Of a stretch of DNA of 5,500 nt, positions 1-5,500 are shown piece by piece. Numbering within the stretch: the first letter of the stretch is position 1; every line of letters begins with the position of its first letter. A model generated the notes under the pieces. The model ran no database searches and had not been told where the DNA came from. It worked only from the letters and a program-made list of their open reading frames with translations. The DNA is taken from NCBI GenBank assembly GCA_021807065.1, contig JAKAPO010000181.1:1-5500 (forward strand), given 5' to 3'. Position numbers and translations under genes: made by a program. The stretch is from a bacterium (lineage in GTDB: Bacteria; Vulcanimicrobiota; Vulcanimicrobiia; Vulcanimicrobiales; Vulcanimicrobiaceae).

Positions 1-1179
1 ACCCATCAGTTCTTCGCGGCAATCGGAAAATCACTCGGCACGGATCTGACGTGGTTCGAGAACGAGTGGTTCTACCGTGCCGGTTATCCGCATTACTACG
101 TCAAGCAAACGTACGACGCCGCAACACATACGCTGATACTCGATGTGAGGCAGCACAATTATGACGGTTGGCCATTCCGCATGCCCGTCGCGATCGAGAT
201 ATACGCGGGCGGAAGCGTCGTTCGCGCCAGGCCCCTGATCGACGAAAACCACCAGGTCGTCACGATAGCGAACGTCGTGAGCGAACCGCAGATGGTACTG
301 TTCGATGCGGGCGACGAGATTCTTCGCAAGCTGACCTTTCCGAAGCCTGTGAGCGCCCTCGCCTATCAGGTAGCGCACGCGCGTCACGTAGGCGATCGGG
401 AGTGGGCTCTGAAGCAGCTTGACCGATTTGCAAGAGCAAAGGGTGCAGATCGTGAGGCAGCGATGCGCGCCGTGCGCGGTGTCGTGCTCTCCGATCCGTT
501 CTACGGTCTGCGTGGGGACGCTTCCACGGTCGCCGCGCAATTCGGCGACGTGGGGACCGTGAATGGCGCGCTGCATGACCGCGACAAGCGGGTGCGTCTA
601 GCGGCGGAGGGTGCCGCCGGCAAACTGAAACGCGGTGATGCTGCGATCGATGCGACGCTGCTCGGCATGTCGCGCGACGCCGATCCAATGGTAGCTAGCG
701 GCGCGCTTGCGGCGCTCGGAGCGCTGAAGGCGCCGGGAAGCTACGTTGTTCTGGAGAGTGCACTGCATCGGCCGTCGTTCCGGCAAACCGTCGCGGCGGG
801 CGCGTTGCAAGGGCTGGCTGCGCTTGGCAACGTGCGAGCATTTCCGCTCATCGAGGCCCGGACGGCGTACGGTACCCAGGAGCAGGAGCGGTCGGCCGCG
901 ATCGTCGCGATGGCGGAACTGGCCTCCAAAGTGAAGCGCCCGCGGCTCGCGCTCGCCGAATTGCTGCGCATCGTTTCGGAGGATCCTCTGATCAGCTCGC
1001 GCGTTGCGGCGACGAAGGCGCTCGGCATGCTTGGGGATGCAGCCGCGATTCCAACGCTGGAGCGCGTCGAAGCGAGCGACTCGCAACAGGCAGTGCAGCG
1101 CGGAGCGTGGGAGGCAATTCTGACGATTAAGGACGCCTTCGCCACCCGGGAGCACAAAAATGCTGCCTTAGCGAGATAG
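1..1179 (+). CDS. M1 family metallopeptidase, C-terminal part with HEAT-like repeats (5' truncated by window edge)
   Basis: The frame is open from base 1 to the TAG at 1177-1179, giving 392 residues with the true start off the left edge. Residues 1-48 (including WFENEWFYRAGYPHYYV) match the segment after the catalytic domain of M1 aminopeptidases, where a 'dWFFdqWvyraGhP' stretch precedes a beta-sandwich. Residues about 33-108 look like that sandwich, with Q-x-FRMPV-type strands ending in VLFDAGDEILRKL. From about residue 118 to the end the protein is Ala/Leu-rich and helical, with HEAT-like units such as VRLAAEGAAGKL, VASGALAALGAL, TVAAGALQGLAALGN and SRVAATKALGMLGD. M1 enzymes are zinc peptidases that remove N-terminal residues. 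The HExxH motif would lie upstream, so activity cannot be judged here. The HEAT-like tail may bind a partner or substrate (inference). An internal GTG at 145 is in frame but is not a credible start, because the family match runs through it. Confidence 0.88.
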   Translation, partial: THQFFAAIGKSLGTDLTWFENEWFYRAGYPHYYVKQTYDAATHTLILDVRQHNYDGWPFRMPVAIEIYAGGSVVRARPLIDENHQVVTIANVVSEPQMVLFDAGDEILRKLTFPKPVSALAYQVAHARHVGDREWALKQLDRFARAKGADREAAMRAVRGVVLSDPFYGLRGDASTVAAQFGDVGTVNGALHDRDKRVRLAAEGAAGKLKRGDAAIDATLLGMSRDADPMVASGALAALGALKAPGSYVVLESALHRPSFRQTVAAGALQGLAALGNVRAFPLIEARTAYGTQEQERSAAIVAMAELASKVKRPRLALAELLRIVSEDPLISSRVAATKALGMLGDAAAIPTLERVEASDSQQAVQRGAWEAILTIKDAFATREHKNAALAR

Positions 1180-1187
1180 TTCGCTAG
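1168..1187 (+). other. Small hairpin spanning the M1 peptidase stop codon
   Basis: TAGCGA (1169-1174) pairs exactly with TCGCTA (1181-1186) around a six-base spacer that contains the TAG stop codon. A U-G wobble at 1168/1187 and a G-U at 1175/1180 could extend the stem. No T-run follows, so this is not a canonical intrinsic terminator. It may be chance or a weak mRNA 3' structure. Confidence 0.25.
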
Positions 1188-1275
1188 ACGATTGCTCTAC
1201 AGCTACAGGACCGTCTCGCGCGGTTGCGGCAGCAGAAGCCAGGGAGCAACGTTGATGCTTGAACGTACTCTTGCA

Positions 1276-1287
1276 CGCCGCGCGGCG
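1276..1287. repeat. 12-base perfect GC-rich palindrome
   Basis: CGCCGCGCGGCG is its own reverse complement and lies in the gap between the two plus-strand genes. With no loop it is a poor terminator. It could be a protein-binding site or chance in GC-rich DNA. Confidence 0.25.
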
Positions 1288-1337
1288 CTTACGCCACCGG
1301 CGCACCATCCTGAACTGGGCGAGGCAATCTCGTTAAC

Positions 1338-1343
1338 GGAGAG
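1338..1343 (+). promoter_or_regulatory. Possible ribosome binding site for the GTG start at 1355
   Basis: GGAGAG is a fair Shine-Dalgarno match, but eleven bases separate it from GTG 1355, somewhat longer than usual. It overlaps an imperfect palindrome (1328-1342). It competes with GAGGA at 1425-1429, which lies only three bases before ATG 1433. The in-frame ATG at 1370 follows AGGA with no spacer and is unlikely to be used. Confidence 0.4.
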
Positions 1344-1354
1344 AACACGAAACA

Positions 1355-4300
1355 GTGGAACTACTAGGAATGCATTTACCGGGAAGCGGTTCCCTCGATG
1401 TCGTCGGCGAGCGAGCAGCGGTTCGAGGACGGATGAGCGCGCTGGCAGCCGCGCTCGTGTCGCTGTGCGGATACTTCGCAGTTGCGGCGGTGCCGGCGCC
1501 GCAACCGAGCGCGACGCCGAGCGATCCGTTTACTGCGTTACGGTTCCGCAGTATCGGTCCGGACTCGGGGCGCCTCGACGCAGCCGCGGGAGTTCCGGGG
1601 AATCCGAACGTGTACTATGTCGGCGGCCTCGGGGGGCTCTTCAAGTCCGACGACGGCGGCACGTCGTTCGCGTCGGTCTTCAGTGAACCCGGCGTGAGCT
1701 CGGTCGGCGCGATCGCAGTCGCGCCGTCCGATTCGAAGATCGTCTATATCGGCACGGGCGAACCAAACATTCGCAACGACATCGAACCCGGAGACGGCGT
1801 TTGGCGCTCGGACGACTCAGGTAAGACGTGGCGGCATCTCGGCCTCGACGGTACCGGGCACATCGCGCAGATCGCGATCGACGCGCACGACCCCGACGTA
1901 GCGTACGTCGCCGCCGAGGGGCGAATCTACGGAAGCGGCTCCAGTCGCGGCATCTACAAGACGAGCGATGGCGGCAAGAGATGGCAGCACGTCCTCACCC
2001 TGGATGATCGTACCGGCGCATCGAGCGTTGCGATCGACCCGGCCGATCCAAACACGGTGCTGGCCGGTGCGTGGACGATCTGGCGAAAGCCGTGGATCAT
2101 GAATAGCGGCGGTCCGGAGGACGGCCTCTACATCTCCCACGATGCCGGTGCACATTGGACGAGGCTGCAGGGGCACGGCCTACCGACGGGGCTGATGGGC
2201 CGGATCGGGCTCGCGTACGCTCCTTCGAATCCGAAACGCATCTATGCGCTGATCGAGTCGAAGGAAGGCGTACTTTGGCGCAGCGACGATGGCGGCGCCA
2301 CCTGGAAGATGGTCAACGGCTCGCACAAGATATGGCAGCGTCCGTTCTATTTCTTCGAACTCACCGTCGATCCGCACGACCAGAATCACGTCTACTTCCC
2401 CTCGGTGAGCCTCTACGAGACGACCGACGGCGGAAAGACGTTGAAACGGCTCCCCGGCGTCGGCGATAACCATCAACTCTGGATCGATCCGACCGACTCG
2501 CGCCGGCTGCTCCTCGTCGGCGACGGCGGAACGGGCATCTCCATGGATGCCGGCAAGCATTGGATCTTGCCGCAGATTCCGATCTCGCAGGTTTACCACG
2601 TTGCCACCGACGATCGCGTACCCTACACGATCTGCGTAGAGATTCAGGACGCCGGCAGCGCCTGCGGGCCAAGCAATTCGAGAGTCGACGGCATCGGCGG
2701 CAAGGATTGGTTCACCACGTTCGGCGGCGAGAGCGGATGGATACTCTTCGATCCGGCAAATCCGAACCTCATCTACGGAAGCGGATACACCGGAGGGCTC
2801 ACCCGTTTCGACCGCAAGACGAATCAGGCGCTCTCGATTGCGCCCTGGCCGCTCGACAGCATCGGGTGGTCCGCGCGCCGCTTACGCTACCGGTTTCAAT
2901 GGACGGCGCCGATTGCCGTCAGTAAACTCGAACCACGCGCCCTATACTTCGGCGGGAACGTTCTCTTCAAGTCCGACGACGAAGGGATGCACTGGCACGT
3001 CGTCAGCCCCGACTTGACGCGAAACGTAAAGAGCAAGCAGGGTCCTACAGGCGGCCCGATCACACACGACTCGACGAGCGTCGAGACCTACGACACGATC
3101 TTCACGATCGCCGAGTCACCGCTGCGCCGGGGGCTGCTCTGGGTCGGGACGGATGATGGGCTCGTCTGGCTGACACGCGACGACGGAAAGCACTGGCAGA
3201 ACCTCACCGCACGTATCCCCGGCATGGTCGAATGGGGACGCGTGAGTTGCCTGTCGCCGTCGCGTTTCGACCCGGCAACGGCCTATCTTACGGTCGACAC
3301 GCATCTCTTGGGCGATCGTTCGCCGCACCTCTGGGTTACCCACGACTACGGAGCGCACTGGCACTCGATCGTCGGCAACCTCACCGGCGCCTCCTACTCG
3401 GAGGTGTTAAAAGAAGACCCGTTCCGTCGCGGGCTGCTCTATCTCGGCACGGGGAATGGCCTCTATCTGAGTTTCGATGGCGGCGCGCATTGGCGTCGCA
3501 TGCACGGCGGTCTTCCCACCGCACCAGTCTACGATCTGACCGTGCAGCGCCGATTCGACGACCTCGTCGTAGGGACGCACGGTCGCGGCGTCTACGTTCT
3601 CGACGACCTGCATCCCATCCAAGAGTACACCTCCGCCGTTGCCGCGCGGCCGTTGACGATCTTTGCCATGCGCACGGCGTATCGCTGGGGCTTCGGGCGC
3701 ATCACGTTCGCGTCGGAGACGCAACTCGGGACGGATCCCGCCTACGGCGCGTACGTCGATTTCTGGCTTCAGCGTGCTCCCACGAAGAAGGAGAAGGTGA
3801 CGGTGAACATCTACCACGGCACGCACCTGATCCGTACGATGCACGTCGAAAAGGCGCATGCCGGCATGAATCGCGTCGTGTGGAACTTGCGGTACGCCGG
3901 ATTTAAACCGGTGAAGGACTCGGATCCGTGGCGAATGAGCGGCTTCTCGGGTCCGCTCGCGGTTCCGGGCGTCTACCGCGTCGCGGTCTCCGTCGGCGGC
4001 GTTACGCGGAGCGCAAGCGTTCGCGTCGCGGCCGACCCGAATGCCGGGATGTCGATCGCTGGATTACGCTCGCAGTTCACCTTCTTGATGCGTATTCACC
4101 ACGACCTTGCGCGGATAGGAACGGCGATAGAGGCGTTGCGCAAACTCAAGACGCCCGAAGCGAAGGCGGTGCTGGATCTCCTCTTCCAACCGAAGGCGAC
4201 GCAAGGCGAGGATGTTCTCCGCTACCCCGTGCACGTCTATGAGCAGTTGAGCAGCCTCTCGGGAGACGTTGCTTTCAGTAACGCGGCTCCAACGGCGGCA

Positions 4301-4408
4301 GACCGTCAGGTGCTACGCTACTTGGAGTCGGAGATGCATGCTGCGCTTGCTCGCGCCCAAGTACTTCTGCGTACAGGCTCGCATGCTTTGCAGCCACACG
4401 GCCGATAG
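1355..4408 (+). CDS. Exported Asp-box beta-propeller protein (sortilin/VPS10-like, BNR-repeat family), function unknown
   Basis: A 1017-residue protein, close to full length for a family often labelled 'glycosyl hydrolase' or 'VPS10 domain protein'. A hydrophobic segment (about residues 27-46) followed by a Pro/Ser linker looks like a signal peptide, so export is likely. Family features appear in order: RFRSIGP (63-69); eleven Asp-boxes ending near residues 105, 159, 210, 268, 317, 363, 403, 547, 614, 669 and 713; GDNHQLWIDP (370-379); FQWTAPI (514-520); SPDLTRN (551-557); GGPITHDS (566-573); and GTHGRGVYVLDD (740-751). These suggest two propellers, about 60-410 and 430-750. An Ig-like beta domain (about 812-896, with NRVVWNLRY and PGVYRVAVSV) and a helical tail (about 900-1006) follow. 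Sialidase activity should not be assumed, because Asp-boxes are structural and also occur in sortilins and the photosystem II factor Ycf48/HCF136. The start is uncertain. GTG 1355 supplies Arg residues before the hydrophobic stretch but uses several rare A/T-ending codons. ATG 1433 (residue 27) leaves no positive charge. The 3' end overlaps the convergent gene. Confidence 0.9.
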   Translation: MELLGMHLPGSGSLDVVGERAAVRGRMSALAAALVSLCGYFAVAAVPAPQPSATPSDPFTALRFRSIGPDSGRLDAAAGVPGNPNVYYVGGLGGLFKSDDGGTSFASVFSEPGVSSVGAIAVAPSDSKIVYIGTGEPNIRNDIEPGDGVWRSDDSGKTWRHLGLDGTGHIAQIAIDAHDPDVAYVAAEGRIYGSGSSRGIYKTSDGGKRWQHVLTLDDRTGASSVAIDPADPNTVLAGAWTIWRKPWIMNSGGPEDGLYISHDAGAHWTRLQGHGLPTGLMGRIGLAYAPSNPKRIYALIESKEGVLWRSDDGGATWKMVNGSHKIWQRPFYFFELTVDPHDQNHVYFPSVSLYETTDGGKTLKRLPGVGDNHQLWIDPTDSRRLLLVGDGGTGISMDAGKHWILPQIPISQVYHVATDDRVPYTICVEIQDAGSACGPSNSRVDGIGGKDWFTTFGGESGWILFDPANPNLIYGSGYTGGLTRFDRKTNQALSIAPWPLDSIGWSARRLRYRFQWTAPIAVSKLEPRALYFGGNVLFKSDDEGMHWHVVSPDLTRNVKSKQGPTGGPITHDSTSVETYDTIFTIAESPLRRGLLWVGTDDGLVWLTRDDGKHWQNLTARIPGMVEWGRVSCLSPSRFDPATAYLTVDTHLLGDRSPHLWVTHDYGAHWHSIVGNLTGASYSEVLKEDPFRRGLLYLGTGNGLYLSFDGGAHWRRMHGGLPTAPVYDLTVQRRFDDLVVGTHGRGVYVLDDLHPIQEYTSAVAARPLTIFAMRTAYRWGFGRITFASETQLGTDPAYGAYVDFWLQRAPTKKEKVTVNIYHGTHLIRTMHVEKAHAGMNRVVWNLRYAGFKPVKDSDPWRMSGFSGPLAVPGVYRVAVSVGGVTRSASVRVAADPNAGMSIAGLRSQFTFLMRIHHDLARIGTAIEALRKLKTPEAKAVLDLLFQPKATQGEDVLRYPVHVYEQLSSLSGDVAFSNAAPTAADRQVLRYLESEMHAALARAQVLLRTGSHALQPHGR
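1425..1429 (+). promoter_or_regulatory. Possible ribosome binding site for the alternative ATG start at 1433
   Basis: GAGGA lies three bases before ATG 1433, closer than the usual five to nine. Use of this start would give a 991-residue product beginning MSALAAALVSLCGYF, directly at the hydrophobic segment and with no preceding Arg or Lys. Confidence 0.35.
1637..1655 (+). repeat. 19-base exact direct repeat, copy 1 (first Asp-box)
   Basis: CTCTTCAAGTCCGACGACG encodes LFKSDD of the first Asp-box and recurs exactly at 2963-2981, in the same reading frame. Flanking bases differ on both sides. Confidence 0.85.
2963..2981 (+). repeat. 19-base exact direct repeat, copy 2 (first Asp-box of the second propeller)
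   Basis: Identical to 1637-1655. It encodes LFKSDD of the eighth Asp-box, which is the first one after the long box-free stretch at residues 404-538. Confidence 0.85.
4275..4408. other. Tail-to-tail coding overlap of the Asp-box and glycosyltransferase genes
   Basis: The plus-strand stop is TAG at 4406-4408. The minus-strand stop is TGA, read from TCA at 4275-4277. The 134 shared bases encode residues 974-1017 of the Asp-box protein and 316-359 of the glycosyltransferase. The recognisable family segments meet nearly end to end: the propeller protein's helical tail runs to about 4372, and the GT4 C-terminal helix ends near 4356. No terminator hairpin is visible between the genes. Confidence 0.85.
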
Positions 4409-5354
4409 AGAAACGCTCGCGCAGATCGTCTAGCGGCGTGCTTTGCCGCGCGTCGCTCAGTGCCGCTTGCAGGGTAGCGGCAATCGACTCCGGCCTCGAG
4501 TCGGCCGTGACGCGAGCGCTGCCGGCGAGAAACTGGCCTGCGCCCGGCCAAGGCGTCGAGACGACCGGTATGCCCGAGCAGAGCGCCTCGATCAAGGAAA
4601 GCGGCATCCCTTCACTCTCCGAGGTATTGAGAACGACGTCGGCGGCGGAGAGGAGCCGCGGCACGTCGTTGCGATAGCCGAGCAGATGCAGGCGATCGGC
4701 GACACCACGCTCGCTCGCGTATCGGCGTATCTGTTCGCGCAAACGGCCGTCGCCGGCGATGAAGAGATGCACGTTCGCCGACTGCGGGAGAAGAGCGAGC
4801 GCCTCGAGCGCGCGATCGTACCGCTTGACCGCATCGAGTCTGCCAACGCAAAGGATCATGCAAATCTCCGGCTCGATGCCGAGCGCGGCTCGCGCGCTAT
4901 CTCGGCGACAGCTCTCCAGCTCGTCTGTGTCGATGCCGTTCGGAATGATGACGATCCTATCGAGCGGGACGCGTTCGTACTTTGCGATACGCTGTGCCTG
5001 CGCTTGCGTGAAGGCGACGACGCGATCCGTACGCGCGTGCAGGAACCGGCTCAGGAGTCGCAACGGAAGAGGAGAGCGGAAATCGTTGGCGTGCTCCGTG
5101 TGCACGATATGCGGGACGCCGGTGAGAAGAGCCGCCAAGCGACCCCAGTGCTTTGCGTGAGCGAGGTGCGTGTGGACGATCTCCGGGCGCAGCGCACGTA
5201 GCCTGCGGGCAAGAGAGACGACGTCGTGACGGCTGCATCCGGTGACGACCAATGCGTCGATTCCCGCGGCACGCTGGGCGTGCGCGAGCGCCGGGACGAA
5301 GCGTTCCCCGCCGTACGTGCCGGTCGCAGAGATTACGTGCGCGACGCGGATCAT
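4275..5354 (-). CDS. Glycosyltransferase family 4 (GT4, GT-B fold)
   Basis: A complete 359-residue cytoplasmic or membrane-associated enzyme that should move a sugar from an activated nucleotide donor to a glycan or lipid-linked acceptor. The substrate cannot be read from sequence. The N-terminal Rossmann half contains the GTYGGERFV loop (12-20), the HTHLAHAKHWGRLAALLTG helix region (61-79) and IVHTEH (83-88). The linker IPNGID (137-142) leads to the donor-binding half: VGRLDAVKRYD (170-180, with Arg172 and Lys177 as expected), IAGDGRLREQI (199-209), LLGYRNDVPRLLSAADVVL, and the E-x7-E motif Glu248/Glu256 in SESEGMPLSLIEAL. The core ends near residue 332 (SLYAEVLG), and the last 26 residues are a Pro/Ser-rich tail not typical of the family. 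The ATG start overlaps the stop of the upstream minus-strand gene (ATGA) and has no clear Shine-Dalgarno, which suggests translational coupling. Context suggests polysaccharide or surface-glycan synthesis (inference). Confidence 0.93.
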   Translation of the reverse strand: MIRVAHVISATGTYGGERFVPALAHAQRAAGIDALVVTGCSRHDVVSLARRLRALRPEIVHTHLAHAKHWGRLAALLTGVPHIVHTEHANDFRSPLPLRLLSRFLHARTDRVVAFTQAQAQRIAKYERVPLDRIVIIPNGIDTDELESCRRDSARAALGIEPEICMILCVGRLDAVKRYDRALEALALLPQSANVHLFIAGDGRLREQIRRYASERGVADRLHLLGYRNDVPRLLSAADVVLNTSESEGMPLSLIEALCSGIPVVSTPWPGAGQFLAGSARVTADSRPESIAATLQAALSDARQSTPLDDLRERFSIGRVAAKHASLYAEVLGREQAQHASPTPSSVAPDGLPPLEPRY

Positions 5355-5500
5355 GCGGCAAGCGCCGTTGCGTACCAGGCAGCGAGTGCGTCGGCCCAGA
5401 CGTCGAGCGAGAGCGCTGCTGCGCTTTCAGGCGAGAGCGGCACGCAGCCGCGCTCGAAAGCCCGATCGAGGGCGTTCGCGAAGGCGACGGGGCCCTCGGC
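5351..5500 (-). CDS. C-terminal fragment of an upstream operon gene, possibly a glycosyltransferase
   Basis: Reading the minus strand from the right edge, 49 sense codons are open and end in TGA at 5353-5351, sharing ATGA with the glycosyltransferase start. The fragment is Ala-rich and includes EGPVAFANALDRAFERG and, at its end, DVWADALAAWYATALAA. A short 'gdp.alA.Al' helix followed by a W/Y-containing terminal helix is typical of the end of GT4 enzymes, and co-transcription with a glycosyltransferase supports this. Only the tail is visible, so the family call is tentative. The open frame and stop position are directly seen. Confidence 0.6.
   Translation of the reverse strand, partial: AEGPVAFANALDRAFERGCVPLSPESAAALSLDVWADALAAWYATALAA

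Larger units (their letters stand above)
1180..1354. other. Intergenic gap between the M1 peptidase and Asp-box genes
   Basis: These 175 bases hold no supportable gene. A small frame that crosses it (1192-1686) is Arg-rich and is an out-of-frame shadow of the next gene. I see a weak hairpin over the preceding stop codon, a 12-base GC palindrome at 1276-1287, the palindrome CAACGTTG at 1247-1254, and an imperfect palindrome at 1328-1342. Hexamers resembling a -35 box (TTGATG at 1252, TTGAAC at 1259, TTGCAC at 1271) have no matching -10 box at normal spacing. Whether the Asp-box gene has its own promoter or is read from the peptidase gene cannot be settled. Confidence 0.6.

Noticed and set aside
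598..1155. Minus-strand open frame (185 codons) across the M1 peptidase tail
   Set aside because: Antisense shadow of a GC-rich gene, rich in Arg and with no family resemblance. The plus frame continues the peptidase family match.
1168..1187. Intrinsic terminator after the M1 peptidase gene
   Set aside because: The stem is only six perfect pairs and no T-run follows, so it is recorded only as a weak hairpin.
1192..1686. Plus-strand frame starting in the intergenic gap
   Set aside because: Most of it overlaps the Asp-box gene in another frame and reads as Arg/Ser-rich shadow sequence. The part inside the gap has no supporting ribosome binding site or motif.
3232..3906. Plus-strand frame of 224 codons inside the Asp-box gene
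   Set aside because: Very Arg-rich out-of-frame reading of conserved propeller codons.
4336..4387. GCATGCT repeated at 4336 and 4381 within the convergent overlap
   Set aside because: Seven bases is too short to exceed chance, and the flanks do not match.
1355..4408. Calling the Asp-box protein a sialidase or glycoside hydrolase
   Set aside because: Asp-boxes are structural and shared with non-enzymes. I could not identify a sialidase Arg-Ile-Pro motif or a catalytic set. RFRSIGP at 63-69 is a family signature, not that motif.
4443..5201. Long plus-strand open frame (252 codons) antisense to the glycosyltransferase
   Set aside because: Arg-rich, low-complexity composition and no recognisable motif. 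The minus strand encodes a full set of GT4 motifs over the same bases.

Overview
The window looks like a piece of chromosome from a GC-rich free-living bacterium. Codons in all genes favour G or C at the third position, and there are no phage, plasmid, insertion-sequence or CRISPR signatures. Large exported Asp-box proteins of the type seen here, together with M1 peptidases carrying HEAT-like repeats, are best known to me from Acidobacteria, Gemmatimonadetes and relatives, and Eremiobacterota would also fit. That placement is inference from gene content and style, not from a marker gene.

Layout: (1) Bases 1-1179, plus strand, hold the 3' part of an M1-type metallopeptidase gene whose catalytic domain lies off the left edge. 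What remains is the end of the peptidase fold, a beta-rich domain and a long alpha-helical HEAT-like tail. (2) Bases 1180-1354 are a non-coding gap with a few small palindromes and no convincing promoter or terminator. (3) Bases 1355-4408, plus strand, encode a complete protein of about 1000 residues with eleven Asp-boxes, probably two beta-propellers, an Ig-like domain and a helical C-terminus. It belongs to the exported sortilin/VPS10-like (BNR) family of unknown function. (4) Bases 4275-5354, minus strand, encode a complete GT4-type glycosyltransferase. Its 3' end overlaps the Asp-box gene tail-to-tail by 134 bases. (5) Bases 5351-5500, minus strand, hold the last 49 codons of another gene that shares an ATGA stop/start overlap with the glycosyltransferase, so the two form an operon entering from the right. 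That fragment could also be a glycosyltransferase.

Two transcription units therefore converge near 4.3 kb. The left one carries proteins that probably work outside the cytoplasm (a peptidase and an Asp-box propeller). The right one looks like part of a surface-glycan or polysaccharide cluster. Nothing in the sequence links the two units functionally, and I see no clear novel multi-gene system. The points most worth checking are the convergent overlap, the unusual Asp-box composition with an exact repeat inside the propeller gene, and the unresolved start of that gene.
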